Part shown: positions 34,794-46,160 of the stretch, piece by piece
How positions within the stretch are numbered: the stretch's first letter is position 1
Layout of the letters: the number at the start of each line of letters is the position of its first letter
NCBI RefSeq assembly: GCF_025336485.1
Contig: NZ_JAODAB010000001.1
Span: 419,886 to 483,885 of the forward strand
Source: Pseudomonas citri
GTDB taxonomy: Bacteria; Pseudomonadota; Gammaproteobacteria; Pseudomonadales; Pseudomonadaceae
Length of the DNA: 64,000 nt
Direction: 5' to 3'
Translations under genes and position numbers: made by a program
The notes under the pieces: model-generated
Told to the model about the DNA's origin: nothing
Seen by the model: only the letters and a program-made list of their open reading frames with translations
The model's database searches: none

Positions 34794-36145
34794 AACCTAT
34801 CGCCATCATCGGCGCCGGGCCGGCCGGTATCCGTGCCGCGCAGACATTGGTCGCCCACGGCCTGCAGCCGATCCTGCTGGACGAAGCCGCACGCGGTGGC
34901 GGACAGATCTATCGACGCCAACCGGCCAACTTCAGACGCTCGCCGACCACGCTGTATGGCTTCGAAGCGCACAAGGCCAACGCCCTCCACCAGACTCTCG
35001 ACGGCTTGCGCGGCCAGCTCGATTATCGCCCCGACACCCTGGTCTGGAACGCCGAGGACGGCCTGCTGGATACCTTGCAGGACGGCCGCGTCGACCGTGT
35101 CGAATACGCCAGCGTGATCGTCGCCACGGGGGCCACTGACCGGGTCCTGCCGGTGCCGGGCTGGACCCTGCCGGGGGTGTACAGCCTGGGCGCGGCGCAG
35201 ATCGCCTTGAAGTTCCAGGGCTGCGCCATCGGCGAACGGGTGGTGTTCGCCGGCAGCGGGCCCTTGCTGTACCTGGTGGCCTACCAATACGCCAAGGCCG
35301 GCGCCAAGGTGGTCGCGGTGCTCGACAGCTCGCCGTTGCGCGCCCAGGTCCGCGCCCTGCCCGGTCTGTTGGCGCAACCGGCGACCCTCGCCAAGGGCCT
35401 TTATTACCGCACCTGGCTGACCCTCCACGGCATCGCCGTGCATCAAGGCGCGCGCCTGTCGAATATCACCGGTGAACGCCGGGTACAGTCGCTGGCATGG
35501 CACGATGCGACAGGCGAGCAGCGCCTCGATTGCGATGCCGTGGCCTTCGCCCACGGCTTGCGCAGCGAAACCCAACTAGCAGATTTGCTGGGCTGCGAAT
35601 TTGCCTGGAACCCGCTCAACCGCGCCTGGTTGCCACAACGGGACCGCGCCGGCCGCAGCAGCGTGCGGGGGGTCTACCTGGCCGGGGATGGCGCCGCGAT
35701 CATGGGCGCCGATGCCGCCGAACTGGCCGGCGAGCGGGCGGCGTTGGCGCTGCTCGAAGACCTCGGCTACCTGATCGATTCACAACGCAGCAACCGGTTG
35801 GAGCAAGCGCTCGATCGCATCGGCCATTTTCGTGTCGGCCTGGAACGCGCCTTCGCTTTTCCACAAGGTTGGGCGGCCGATGCCAAGGACAGCCTGATGC
35901 TTTGCCGCTGCGAAGAAGTCAGCGTGGGCGACATCCGCCAGGTGGTGGGCGAAGGCCACTGGGAGATCAACCGGGTCAAGGCGCACTGCCGGGTGGGCAT
36001 GGGGCGCTGCCAGGGACGGATGTGCGGCGCCGCCGCAGCGGAAATCATCGCCCACGAAAGCGGCCGCCCGGTATCCAGCATTGGCCGTTTGCGCGCCCAG
36101 GCGCCGATCAAGCCCGTGCCCTTTGGCCTGGAGGTCGAGCCATGA
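34790..36145 (+). CDS. FAD/NAD(P)-binding subunit of an HcnABC-like dehydrogenase (HcnB type)
   Basis: A 451-residue flavoprotein. The dinucleotide-binding motif IIGAGPAGIRAAQTL opens the protein, a second Rossmann motif is in VFAGSGPLLYLVAYQYAKAG, and VYLAGDGAAIMGADAAELAGERAAL is the C-terminal FAD motif. Near residues ~370-405 the C-x-C...C...C set (LCRCEEVSVGDI ... AHCRVGMGRCQGRMCG) is the BFD-like [2Fe-2S] site seen in HcnB, OoxA and LhpE-like subunits. It overlaps both neighbours by 4 bp, fixing its place in a three-subunit complex. Confidence 0.9.
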   Translation: MKPIAIIGAGPAGIRAAQTLVAHGLQPILLDEAARGGGQIYRRQPANFRRSPTTLYGFEAHKANALHQTLDGLRGQLDYRPDTLVWNAEDGLLDTLQDGRVDRVEYASVIVATGATDRVLPVPGWTLPGVYSLGAAQIALKFQGCAIGERVVFAGSGPLLYLVAYQYAKAGAKVVAVLDSSPLRAQVRALPGLLAQPATLAKGLYYRTWLTLHGIAVHQGARLSNITGERRVQSLAWHDATGEQRLDCDAVAFAHGLRSETQLADLLGCEFAWNPLNRAWLPQRDRAGRSSVRGVYLAGDGAAIMGADAAELAGERAALALLEDLGYLIDSQRSNRLEQALDRIGHFRVGLERAFAFPQGWAADAKDSLMLCRCEEVSVGDIRQVVGEGHWEINRVKAHCRVGMGRCQGRMCGAAAAEIIAHESGRPVSSIGRLRAQAPIKPVPFGLEVEP

Positions 36146-37257
36146 TCGAAGTGGATGTACTGATCATCGGCGGCGGTATCGTCGGCGCCTCGGCCGCGCT
36201 GTTCCTGAGCAAGGCCGGACGGCGGGTGGCGCTGTTGGAACGCGACTTCTGCGGCTCGCACTCCAGTGGTGTGAATTATGGCGGCGTACGCCGCCAGGGA
36301 CGGCCGCTGTCGCAATTGCCCTTGTCACAACGGGCCCATGAGATCTGGGGCCAGTTGCCCCAATTGATCGGCATCGACGGCGAATACCAGCGCAGCGGCC
36401 ATCTGAAACTGGCCCGCAGCGCCCAAGACCTGCGTGCACTGCACGATTATGCCGCCAGTTGCCAGGGCTTCGGCCTCGATTTGCAACTGCTGGATCAGGA
36501 TGAACTGCGCGCCCGTTTTCCCTGGGTCGGCACCGTCGCGGTCGGGGCGTCCCTGTGTCCGGACGACGGCCACGCCAACCCACGCCTGGTGTCGCCAGCG
36601 TTCGCCCAGGCAGCCCGCCGCCATGGCGCACAGATCCACGAACAATGCGCCGTCAGCGTCGTCGCCCATGACGGCCAACGCTTTGAGGTGCGCACCGAAA
36701 CCGGCCTGGAACTGCGCGCCCCCTGGCTGTTGAACTGCGCCGGCGCCTGGGCGAGCCGGTATGCCGCACAGTTCGGCGAAGCGGTGCCGATGCACGCCGG
36801 ACACCCGGCCATGCTGGTCACCGAGCCGTTGCCCTTGGTGATGAATGCCAGCACCGGCGTGGAAGGTGGCGGTATCTATGCGCGGCAGGTCGCTCGCGGC
36901 AACTGCGTGCTGGGCGGCGGCCAGGGCTTCGCCCTCGATGATGCCCGCGCGCGGCCGGGCCAGAACGCGGTCATTGAAATCCTGCGCCAGGCGGTCGAAC
37001 TGTATCCGTTCCTCGAGGGTGCCCAGGCGATTCGCACCTGGAGCGGCACCGAAGGTTACCTGCCCGATCGCCAACCCGTGATCGGCCACAGCAGCACCCA
37101 ACCCGGCCTGTTGCATGCGTTCGGCTTTGCCGGCGCGGGCTTTCAGATCGGCCCCGCGGTAGGCCAGGCGCTCAGCGAGATCATCTGCTGTGGCGCCTCG
37201 AAAACGCCGCTGGATGCGTTTTCCATCACCCGGTTTCACTCCATCTCCGTTGCTTGA
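36142..37257 (+). CDS. FAD-dependent amine oxidoreductase subunit (HcnC/DAO type)
   Basis: A 371-residue DAO-fold flavoprotein: VDVLIIGGGIVGASAALFLSKAGR (FAD fold), GVNYGGVRRQG, and the C-terminal GTEGYLPDRQPVIGHS and GFAGAGFQIGPAVGQALSEI motifs. It should be the catalytic subunit, oxidising a C-N bond of an amino acid or N-substituted amino acid, like HcnC (glycine), OoxB (octopine) or D-hydroxyproline dehydrogenase beta. ATG 36142 overlaps the previous stop; the frame is open further upstream only as a shadow. The substrate is not determinable here. Confidence 0.9.
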   Translation: MIEVDVLIIGGGIVGASAALFLSKAGRRVALLERDFCGSHSSGVNYGGVRRQGRPLSQLPLSQRAHEIWGQLPQLIGIDGEYQRSGHLKLARSAQDLRALHDYAASCQGFGLDLQLLDQDELRARFPWVGTVAVGASLCPDDGHANPRLVSPAFAQAARRHGAQIHEQCAVSVVAHDGQRFEVRTETGLELRAPWLLNCAGAWASRYAAQFGEAVPMHAGHPAMLVTEPLPLVMNASTGVEGGGIYARQVARGNCVLGGGQGFALDDARARPGQNAVIEILRQAVELYPFLEGAQAIRTWSGTEGYLPDRQPVIGHSSTQPGLLHAFGFAGAGFQIGPAVGQALSEIICCGASKTPLDAFSITRFHSISVA

Positions 37258-37275
37258 TAGAGGAAGGTCGTGCCA

Positions 37276-38337
37276 ATGAATAACGTCAAACGCAGTGCAC
37301 TGTTCGGTTTCTGCTCACTGGGCTCCGCTTGCCTGGGCGCCCTGCTCCCGGTCACCCAGGCGTTGGCCGAGCCGACGCTCTACCTGGGTATGAACGGCGG
37401 CACCATGGAGCGGCTTTACGCCGACAAGGTCTTGCCGGCCTTCGAAAAAGCCAACAACGTCAAAGTGGTGATCGTGCCGGGCACCTCCGCCGATATCCTG
37501 GCCAAAGTCCAGGCCAGCAAGGACAACCCGCAGATGCACGTGATATTCCTCGACGACGGCATCATGTACCGCGCCATCGCCATGGGGCTGTGCGACAAGC
37601 TTCAGGACAACCCGACCCTGGCGCAGATCCCCGCCAAAGGGCGGATCAAGGATGAAGCCGTGGCCGTCAGCCTCGGCGTCACCGGGCTGGCCTACAACAC
37701 CCGGCTATTCAAGGAGAAAGGCTGGAACACGCCGACCTCCTGGATGGACATGGCCGACCCGCGTTTCAAGGACAAACTGGTGTTCCAGTCGATGGCTTCG
37801 TCGACCTTCGGCCTGCACGGCTTCTTGATGTTCAACCGGATCCAGGGCGGCAGCGAAACCGACGTAGAACCGGGTTTCAAGGCCTGGCCAAACACCGTCG
37901 GGCGCAATGTGCTGGAGTACATCCCCAGCTCGGCGAAAATTTCCGAGATGCTGCAAACCGACGAAGCGGCATTGTTCCCGCTGACACCGACCCAGGTGAC
38001 CGCGCTGAAACTCAAGGGCATGCCCGTCGAATATGCACAGCCGAAGGAAGGCGCCGTGGTGCTCAACGTCGCTGAGTGCGCCATCGCCCACAACACCGAA
38101 CCGGAACTGGCGCAGAAACTGGCCGCCTTCCTGCTGACACCCGAGGCCCAGGCCATTGCTCTGGAAGAAGGCGACCAGATCCCCTCCAACCCCAACACCC
38201 CGACCACCGACAAGACCCGCGGCCAGGTAGAGGCCATGAAGCACTACCTGGAAACGGCGATCGCGGTGGATTGGGACCAGGTCAACGAACAGCGCCCGGC
38301 CTGGAACGCGCGGTGGAGCCGTAGCATCGAGCGCTAG
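37276..38337 (+). CDS. Periplasmic substrate-binding protein of the Pot-type ABC importer
   Basis: A 353-residue PotD/F-like solute-binding protein. A signal peptide covers residues ~1-32 and ends near QALAEPT. The mature start TLYLGMNGGTMERLYADKVLPAFEKANNVKVV is the class II binding-protein fold typical of polyamine and opine receptors. ATG 37276 is preferred: AGGAAGG lies 10 nt upstream, too close to the GTG at 37270. Its place at the end of an operon with a flavin dehydrogenase indicates that the imported compound is what the dehydrogenase oxidises. Confidence 0.9.
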   Translation: MNNVKRSALFGFCSLGSACLGALLPVTQALAEPTLYLGMNGGTMERLYADKVLPAFEKANNVKVVIVPGTSADILAKVQASKDNPQMHVIFLDDGIMYRAIAMGLCDKLQDNPTLAQIPAKGRIKDEAVAVSLGVTGLAYNTRLFKEKGWNTPTSWMDMADPRFKDKLVFQSMASSTFGLHGFLMFNRIQGGSETDVEPGFKAWPNTVGRNVLEYIPSSAKISEMLQTDEAALFPLTPTQVTALKLKGMPVEYAQPKEGAVVLNVAECAIAHNTEPELAQKLAAFLLTPEAQAIALEEGDQIPSNPNTPTTDKTRGQVEAMKHYLETAIAVDWDQVNEQRPAWNARWSRSIER

Positions 38338-38351
38338 CCGAACAAGCTTTT

Positions 38352-38375
38352 GTGGCGAGGGATTCCCCTCGCCAC
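38352..38375 (+). terminator. Hairpin after the importer operon
   Basis: GTGGCGAGG and CCTCGCCAC form a perfect 9-bp stem with a 6-nt loop, 14 bp after the last stop and followed by GCGGTTTT. It probably terminates the ABC/dehydrogenase operon. Confidence 0.65.
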
Positions 38376-38430
38376 GCGGTTTTGTAACAAACTAGCCGGC
38401 ATCAAATGCCACTTGATCAATAACACCCCC

Positions 38431-39771
38431 ATGACGCACACCCTCGCCCAACTACGCGCCGGCCAGCTCTCAGGCATTGCCCGACTGGACCTGGCCGACG
38501 ACCTGACGCAGTTTCCGCGGGAAATCTTCGACCTGGCCGACTCCCTCGAAATCCTCAACCTCAGCGGCAATCAACTGGAGGCATTGCCCGATGACCTGCA
38601 CCGGCTGACCCGCCTGCGGGTGCTGTTCTGTTCGGACAACCGCTTCACCGAGTTGCCCGAATGCCTGGGCCGCTGTGCCGCGCTGACCATGATCGGTTTC
38701 AAGGCCAACCGCATCGAGCGGGTCACGGCGGCCGCGCTGCCGCCGCTGTTGCGCTGGCTGATCCTCACGGACAACCGCATCCGCCAGTTGCCGGACGAAC
38801 TCGGCCAACGCCCGCATCTGCAAAAACTGATGCTGGCCGGCAACCGTTTGCAGCAGTTGCCCGCCAGCCTGCGCCAATGCCATCGCCTTGAACTGCTGCG
38901 CATCGCCGCCAATCAACTGGTTGAACTGCCGCAATGGCTACTGGAACTGCCCAGCCTCAGTTGGCTGGCCTACGCCGGCAACCCGCTGGAAGCCCAGGCT
39001 GAAGCGGCGGCCTTGAGCACCACGGCACCCATCGACTGGTCCCAACTGAGCCTGCGACACACACTGGGCGAAGGGGCCTCGGGGGTGATTCACCAGGCAT
39101 CGTGGCAACCCCCGGGCGAGGAGGCGCGTGACGTCGCGGTGAAGATGTACAAGGGCCAGATGACCAGCGACGGCTCGCCGTTGCACGAGATGCACGCATG
39201 CATCACCGCCGGTCGACATCCGAACCTGATCGAGGTGTTGGGCCAGGTCAGCGGCCATCCCGAGGAACAGGCCGGACTGGTGATGGCGCTGATCGAACCC
39301 AGCTACCGCAACCTGGCCGGGTTGCCGAGCCTGGCCTCATGCAGCCGTGACGTGTATGCCGATGGGCTGCGCCTGAGTCTGCCGGTGGCGATGGGCATTG
39401 CCGGCGGCATCGCTTCGGTGGCCGCGCACCTGCATCGCCAGGGCATCACCCACGGCGACCTGTACGGGCACAACATTCTGTGCAATGACCGGGGCGATTG
39501 CCTGCTGGGGGATTTTGGCGCGGCGTCGTTCCATGCCACCACGGACACCGTGCAAACCCGTGCGCTGCAACGCATCGAAGTGCGGGCGTTCGGGATTCTG
39601 CTAGGGGAATTACTGGCGCGAATCGAGCCTGGGCCCGATGCCAGCGATCTTCAGTTGCTGAAAGATTTGCAGGCGCGCTGCTGTCAGCCGCAGGTGCTGG
39701 CGCGGCCGGGGTTCGAGGAGATTGGAGCCTTGCTGAGTCGATTCGCAGCCATGGGCCCACCCACGCTGTGA
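38431..39771 (+). CDS. Leucine-rich-repeat protein with eukaryotic-type Ser/Thr kinase domain
   Basis: A 446-residue two-domain protein. Residues ~15-190 hold about seven leucine-rich repeats of the L..L.L..N.L..LP type (LEILNLSGNQLEALPDDL, LQKLMLAGNRLQQLP). Residues ~205-440 form a protein kinase: glycine loop GEGASGVI, Lys238 (VAVKMYK), catalytic loop HGDLYGHN (Asp343, Asn348; HGD rather than HRD) and DFG (Asp361). All core catalytic residues are present, so it is probably active. No signal peptide or membrane segment is seen. ATG 38431 starts the first repeat region; the longer frame to 38350 passes through the hairpin. The target is unknown. Confidence 0.87.
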   Translation: MTHTLAQLRAGQLSGIARLDLADDLTQFPREIFDLADSLEILNLSGNQLEALPDDLHRLTRLRVLFCSDNRFTELPECLGRCAALTMIGFKANRIERVTAAALPPLLRWLILTDNRIRQLPDELGQRPHLQKLMLAGNRLQQLPASLRQCHRLELLRIAANQLVELPQWLLELPSLSWLAYAGNPLEAQAEAAALSTTAPIDWSQLSLRHTLGEGASGVIHQASWQPPGEEARDVAVKMYKGQMTSDGSPLHEMHACITAGRHPNLIEVLGQVSGHPEEQAGLVMALIEPSYRNLAGLPSLASCSRDVYADGLRLSLPVAMGIAGGIASVAAHLHRQGITHGDLYGHNILCNDRGDCLLGDFGAASFHATTDTVQTRALQRIEVRAFGILLGELLARIEPGPDASDLQLLKDLQARCCQPQVLARPGFEEIGALLSRFAAMGPPTL

Positions 39772-39778
39772 GCTGATC

Positions 39779-39803
39779 TGTGGGAGCAAGGCTTACTCCC
39801 ACA
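39779..39803. terminator. Hairpin between the kinase and yebC genes
   Basis: TGTGGGAG and CTCCCACA form an 8-bp stem between convergent genes, a REP-related hairpin likely to end both transcripts. Confidence 0.5.
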
Positions 39804-39821
39804 TTAGTTGCAGGGTTTGGC

Positions 39822-40526
39822 TTACCCGGCCAAACCGACAAACATGTCCTGCACGTCATCGTGGTTGTCGAGGCCTTCGAGGAACGCTTCGACTTCGGCC
39901 ATCTGCTCATCGGTCAGGCCGCTGACCGGGTTTTTCGGCTGGTAGCCCAACTTGGCCGAAACCACGGTGAAACCCTGCTCTGGCAGGGCTTTCTGCACGG
40001 CATCCAAGTCAGCCGGATCGGTCAGGAACAACGTCGCGCCGTCTTCGCCCGGCTCGAAGTCCTGGGCGCCGGCCTCGATGGCGGCCAGTTCCGGATCGGC
40101 GTCCGGGCTGTCCGGGGTGGCCTCGATCATGCCGACGTGGTTGAAGTCCCAGGCCACCGAACCCGAAGCGCCCAGTTGGCCCTTGCGGAAGGCGACACGG
40201 ATTTCAGCCACGGTGCGGTTGATGTTGTCGGTCACGCATTCGACGATCAGCGGCACCTGGTGCGGTGCGAACCCTTCATACGTCACGCGGTGGTATTGCA
40301 CGGCTTCGCCGAGCTGGCCGGAACCCTTCTTGATCGCGCGTTCCAGGGTCTCGCGTGGCATCGAAGCCTTCTTCGCCTGCTCGACCACCAGTCGCAAGTG
40401 GGCGTTGGTGGTGATATCGGCGCCATTACGCGCGGCAATGCTGATTTCCTTCACCAGTTTGCCGAAGATCTTGCCCTTGGCGTTGGCAGCCGCTTCTTTG
40501 TGTTTAACTTTCCACTGTGCGCCCAT
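39822..40526 (-). CDS. YebC/PmpR-family regulator
   Basis: A 234-residue member of the YebC family. The start [35 protein letters not shown] is characteristic (with tryptophan and a Lys-rich segment), as are [15 protein letters not shown] and the acidic C-terminal part. Family members act as DNA-binding regulators (PmpR, quorum-sensing control) and, as shown more recently, as translation factors that help ribosomes through proline-rich stretches. The MGAQWKV variant marks the YeeN-like second paralogue rather than the copy beside ruvC. It appears monocistronic. Confidence 0.88.
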   Translation of the reverse strand: MGAQWKVKHKEAAANAKGKIFGKLVKEISIAARNGADITTNAHLRLVVEQAKKASMPRETLERAIKKGSGQLGEAVQYHRVTYEGFAPHQVPLIVECVTDNINRTVAEIRVAFRKGQLGASGSVAWDFNHVGMIEATPDSPDADPELAAIEAGAQDFEPGEDGATLFLTDPADLDAVQKALPEQGFTVVSAKLGYQPKNPVSGLTDEQMAEVEAFLEGLDNHDDVQDMFVGLAG

Positions 40527-40746
40527 TACTCACTCTCTTGTCTGACGCGCCAAGACATCTGCCGGCCGGCGCTGTGGCGCAAGTTTATACGGCCTAAACC
40601 GCCTGATCGACCAAAAATTTTTCCCGGTTGGATCGACATTTTCCCGGCGTGTTGTAGGCGGTTTCTGAAACAGCCAGCCACCTACACCGTTCCATCCTGG
40701 GGTTTCGTACCCTCAGCTCCTCTCTTTTCCCCCAGTGAACGCCGCG

Positions 40747-42138
40747 ATGCACAACGACACGGAAAGTCCTTTCAGCCTGACACTCACGCAAAGCGACTTG
40801 CAGTTGCAAGTGCTGCGCCTCAACGGGCGTGAAGCCCTCAACCAGCCTTACCACTTCGACCTCGAACTGATCAGCCTGGGGCCGCCGATCAGCGCCGATG
40901 CGCTGCTGGGACAACCGGCGTTCCTGCGCCTGGACGGTAAATCGGGTGTCCACGGGGTGCTGCAGAGCGTCAGCCTGAGTGCCGACGCCTCATCGCGCAT
41001 TGGCTATCACCTGACACTTGTCCCATACCTCCAGCGACTGGAACAGGGACCGCGGCGGCGGGTTTTCCATCGGCTCAGCGTCGTTGAGGTGCTGCGACGG
41101 CTGCTGGAAGAGCATGCGCTGCCTCCGGACAGTTACCGTTTCGAACTGCCCCATGGCCATTACCCCTGCCGGCCATTCTGCATTCAGTACGAGGAAAGCG
41201 ACCTGACCTTGCTGCAACGGCTATGCGAAGAGGAAGGCATCCACTACCACTTCGAACACGCCTTCCAGGGGCACGTCCTGGTGTTTGCCGAAGACCCGAA
41301 GAGCTTCGCGGCGCACCCGGTCGAGTTGCCCCTGCGCCCGGATAACGACCGGCAGCCGGCTCTCCAGCGGCTGTATCAGCGTCATCATTCGACGCTACCT
41401 GGCCTGCCATTCAGGTTCAGGGACCGGGCAGGCGAGCGATCCGACGACACGGCGGCGAACCAGGTGTTTGCCGAAGCCGCCCACGAGATGATCCGGGCCG
41501 ACACGGCCCAGGCTTACCGCTTCCAGGCCAGCCGGCGGAACCTCGAACGGTTGCGCTGCCAACAACGGCAAATCCACGGCCACAGCACCCATCCGGCGCT
41601 GCACAGCGGCCAAATCGTACAGATCGGCGACCACCCGCTGACAGTCTTCAACGACCAATGGCTGGTCACCGAAATCCAGCATCAGGGACGGCAGTTTTCA
41701 ATCCTCGAACCGAACCTGCCGGCCACACCGCCCTCCACGGACTACCGCAATCGGTTCACCGCCATTGCCTGGTCCACGGTGTTCCGGCCGGGCCTCAGAC
41801 ATCCCAGGCCGTGCATTCCCGGCTACCACCTCGCCCATGTGCTCGGCACAACCGGGCAACCGGCCCAGCTCGACGAGCACGGCCGAGTCAGTGTCAGCCT
41901 GTGGACCCCGGGCCAGGAAGGCCTGGCGCTGCCCGTGTCACAACAGCGACTGGGCGAGCCCCCTCGCCTGATGGCCGGCAGCGAAGTGCTGGTGAGCTTC
42001 CTCGACGGTGACCCCGACCGACCGGTGCTATGCGCGCAACCTTCGACTCCCGACACCGGACAAGGCCCTGCGCGCCCTCGGCACAATCACGACACCGGGC
42101 TGCTGTTCGACTGGCTGCTGAACCCTCCGGCACCCTGA
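40747..42138 (+). CDS. Orphan, short type VI secretion VgrG-like spike protein
   Basis: A 463-residue VgrG. Residues ~1-330 give the gp27-like hub (FSLTLTQSDLQLQVLRLNGREALNQPYHFDLELIS; FCIQYEESDLTLLQRLCEEEGIHYHFEH), and residues ~370-440 the gp5/OB-fold region (DEHGRVSVSLWTPGQEG ... GSEVLVSFLDGDPDRPVLCAQ). Typical VgrG proteins continue into a beta-helix needle; here the protein ends about 25 residues after the OB fold. No T6SS genes or effector lie nearby. The start is uncertain (ATG 40747, GTG 40735); neither has a good ribosome site. Confidence 0.8.
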   Translation: MHNDTESPFSLTLTQSDLQLQVLRLNGREALNQPYHFDLELISLGPPISADALLGQPAFLRLDGKSGVHGVLQSVSLSADASSRIGYHLTLVPYLQRLEQGPRRRVFHRLSVVEVLRRLLEEHALPPDSYRFELPHGHYPCRPFCIQYEESDLTLLQRLCEEEGIHYHFEHAFQGHVLVFAEDPKSFAAHPVELPLRPDNDRQPALQRLYQRHHSTLPGLPFRFRDRAGERSDDTAANQVFAEAAHEMIRADTAQAYRFQASRRNLERLRCQQRQIHGHSTHPALHSGQIVQIGDHPLTVFNDQWLVTEIQHQGRQFSILEPNLPATPPSTDYRNRFTAIAWSTVFRPGLRHPRPCIPGYHLAHVLGTTGQPAQLDEHGRVSVSLWTPGQEGLALPVSQQRLGEPPRLMAGSEVLVSFLDGDPDRPVLCAQPSTPDTGQGPARPRHNHDTGLLFDWLLNPPAP

Positions 42139-42305
42139 CCATCACCCGGCCCGCCAACGGCCGACGCAACCCTTCCTGAACGAACGCAGCACGAATTCCC
42201 AGGGCAAAACCTGATCTGTCTCATGCAAATGCGGCGAAACGGGCATACAGTAGACGCAACGCTGCTCAAGACGGCGCTCTACCCTGATTGTTGGAGATAC
42301 CCGTA

Positions 42306-42854
42306 ATGCCCTGGAAGAATTCAGAAAGCCGCTACAGTACCGTCACGGTTACCCTGCATTGGCTGATGCTGGTTTTGCTGGCCGTGGTTTATGCCTGCAT
42401 CGAGTTCCGGGGGATTTTCCCCAAGGGCAGCGGTGGTCGGACGCTGATCAAGGAAGCGCATTTCATGTTGGGCCTGACGGTGTTCGTGCTGGTCTGGCTG
42501 CGCCTGTTCGCCCGCAGCATCGGTAAGGCCCCGGCGATTTTCCCGGCATCGCCGGCCTGGCAAACATTCCTGGCGCACCTGATGCATTGGGCGCTGTACC
42601 TGTTCATGATCGTGATGCCGTTGCTCGGTTGGCTGATCACCAGCGCCGAAGGACACCAAGTGATGTTCTACGGCTTTGACCTGCCGCTGCTGATCGATCA
42701 GGACAAGGCATTGGCCAAGCAATTGGAAGGCTGGCATGTGCTGGGCGGCACCATCGGCTACTGGTTGATTGGCCTGCATGCCCTGGCCGGCCTGTATCAC
42801 CACTACATCGTGCGCGATAACACGCTGTTGCGCATGATGCCCAAGCGCGGCTGA
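42306..42854 (+). CDS. Cytochrome b561
   Basis: A 182-residue four-helix membrane cytochrome of the CybB/YodB family. Heme-ligand histidines are in VTLHWLMLVLL, EAHFMLGLTVF, HLMHWALYLFM and GLHALAGLYHHY. Such proteins oxidise ubiquinol, and some act as superoxide:quinone oxidoreductases. ATG 42306 has GGAGAT 9 nt upstream; the frame is open from a TTG at 42288. It is a single gene convergent with the desulfhydrase gene. Confidence 0.88.
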   Translation: MPWKNSESRYSTVTVTLHWLMLVLLAVVYACIEFRGIFPKGSGGRTLIKEAHFMLGLTVFVLVWLRLFARSIGKAPAIFPASPAWQTFLAHLMHWALYLFMIVMPLLGWLITSAEGHQVMFYGFDLPLLIDQDKALAKQLEGWHVLGGTIGYWLIGLHALAGLYHHYIVRDNTLLRMMPKRG

Positions 42855-42860
42855 CAACGG

Positions 42861-43769
42861 TTATTCAAACCCCCGGCGGCCCTGCAAGCCGCCGGTGTGG
42901 ACAAAGATCAAGCGGGTGCCGGCGGCGAACTGCCCGGCGTCGACCCGCGCCTTCAACAGCAGCAACGCCTTGCCTGTGTACAACGGCTCCAACTCGATTT
43001 CACCCGTGCCCTGAATGAACGCCGTGAGATCCGCATCGACCCGGGCGAAACCGCCACGGCTGCCGTCGAGCAGTTCGTAACACGGCTGCGCAAGCCCCGC
43101 CGTCTTCACCATGCCATCAACCTGCTGCGCCACGCCGTGATCCGGTGGCACGGCCAGGACGCCATAGACCGGATGCGCCCCCGCTTCGGCCAGCACCAGG
43201 CCCGCCAACGAGGTGCCCGTGCCGCAGGCCAGCCACCAGCCGTGATAATCGCGCCACCCCAGTGTCGCCAATTGTTCCCGGGCGCGCGTCACCCACGCCT
43301 TGCAACCTTGTGCGCCAGACAATCCCGAGCCGCCCTCAGGCACCGGGTAAAAATGCGGATAACGGGCGCACCAATCATCCCAGAACCCCGGTGCGTGTCG
43401 CTCGCGATAGCCAGCGTAGCCCAGCCAGTGCAGCGCCATGCCAAAGGCTTGCAGATCCAGCACCGTGGGCGTTTCCACAGGATGACCGCGCAGCAACCCG
43501 ACCGTTGGAAAGCCGAAGCGCTTGCCCGCCGCCGCCAACGCATGCAAATGGTTGGAATAGGCGCCGCCCAGGCTCATGACCCCTTCAGCCCCCGCCTCAT
43601 GGGCAGCACGCAAGTGGTGGATCAGCTTGAACCACTTGTTACCGCTGATCAGCGAGTCGATCCGATCCAGGCGCAACACGGCCAGCTCGACGCCGGCACG
43701 GGTGAGCCAGTCCAGGCGAAGCGGTTCCAGGAGGGGTTGGGGTTGCCAGTCGAGGGCGCAACGCAGCAT
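42861..43769 (-). CDS. D-cysteine desulfhydrase / ACC deaminase-like PLP enzyme
   Basis: A 302-residue fold-type II PLP enzyme. The PLP-lysine motif is SGNKWFKLIHHL (~42-53), VMSLGGAYSNHLHALAA matches the phosphate/substrate loop, and ACGTGTSLAGL is the glycine phosphate-binding loop. It groups with D-cysteine desulfhydrase and 1-aminocyclopropane-1-carboxylate deaminase; sequence alone does not decide between them, and true ACC deaminases are longer (about 338 residues). Desulfhydrase-like activity on D-cysteine is the safer reading. Confidence 0.82.
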   Translation of the reverse strand: MLRCALDWQPQPLLEPLRLDWLTRAGVELAVLRLDRIDSLISGNKWFKLIHHLRAAHEAGAEGVMSLGGAYSNHLHALAAAGKRFGFPTVGLLRGHPVETPTVLDLQAFGMALHWLGYAGYRERHAPGFWDDWCARYPHFYPVPEGGSGLSGAQGCKAWVTRAREQLATLGWRDYHGWWLACGTGTSLAGLVLAEAGAHPVYGVLAVPPDHGVAQQVDGMVKTAGLAQPCYELLDGSRGGFARVDADLTAFIQGTGEIELEPLYTGKALLLLKARVDAGQFAAGTRLIFVHTGGLQGRRGFE

Positions 43770-43838
43770 GGCGGCAGGTCGGATAGAAATAGGCCGGCAT
43801 CTTAACAGCTCGGCGGTGCAAGCTCATTGCGGGGCCCC

Positions 43839-43862
43839 TGTGAGAGCGAACTCGCTCCCACA
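43839..43862. repeat. REP-like hairpin
   Basis: TGTGAGAGCGA and TCGCTCCCACA form a near-perfect inverted repeat (one mismatch) downstream of fadH, between it and the start of the desulfhydrase gene. It belongs to the GTGGGAGC family. Confidence 0.55.
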
Positions 43863-43877
43863 AGGACGCTTTGGACG

Positions 43878-45959
<2,082 letters not shown>

Positions 45960-46160
45960 CTACGGCCTCCCTCTGTCATGCCCAACAGACTATGAGGCGG
46001 AACTTGCGCGCTCAATGACCGAAACTGACAACTTGATGATCTAAATGCGCAAGGCGTGGAAAGATGGGGGTGAAACCTCATCGAATCCCACGTGACTCCC
46101 GTGGGGCATGCAGCAGTCCTATCTCGACACAGACACCTCGGACAATACGGTCGCCCTGGC

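Noticed and set aside
34503..37257. True hydrogen cyanide synthase hcnABC
   Set aside because: The subunit types match, but the genes are embedded in a Pot-type import operon with an IclR regulator and binding protein, unlike stand-alone hcnABC; a catabolic dehydrogenase is more likely.
40747..42138. A complete type VI secretion cluster around the VgrG
   Set aside because: No tss genes, PAAR, Hcp or effector/immunity pair lie within at least 8 kb; only the VgrG-like gene is present.
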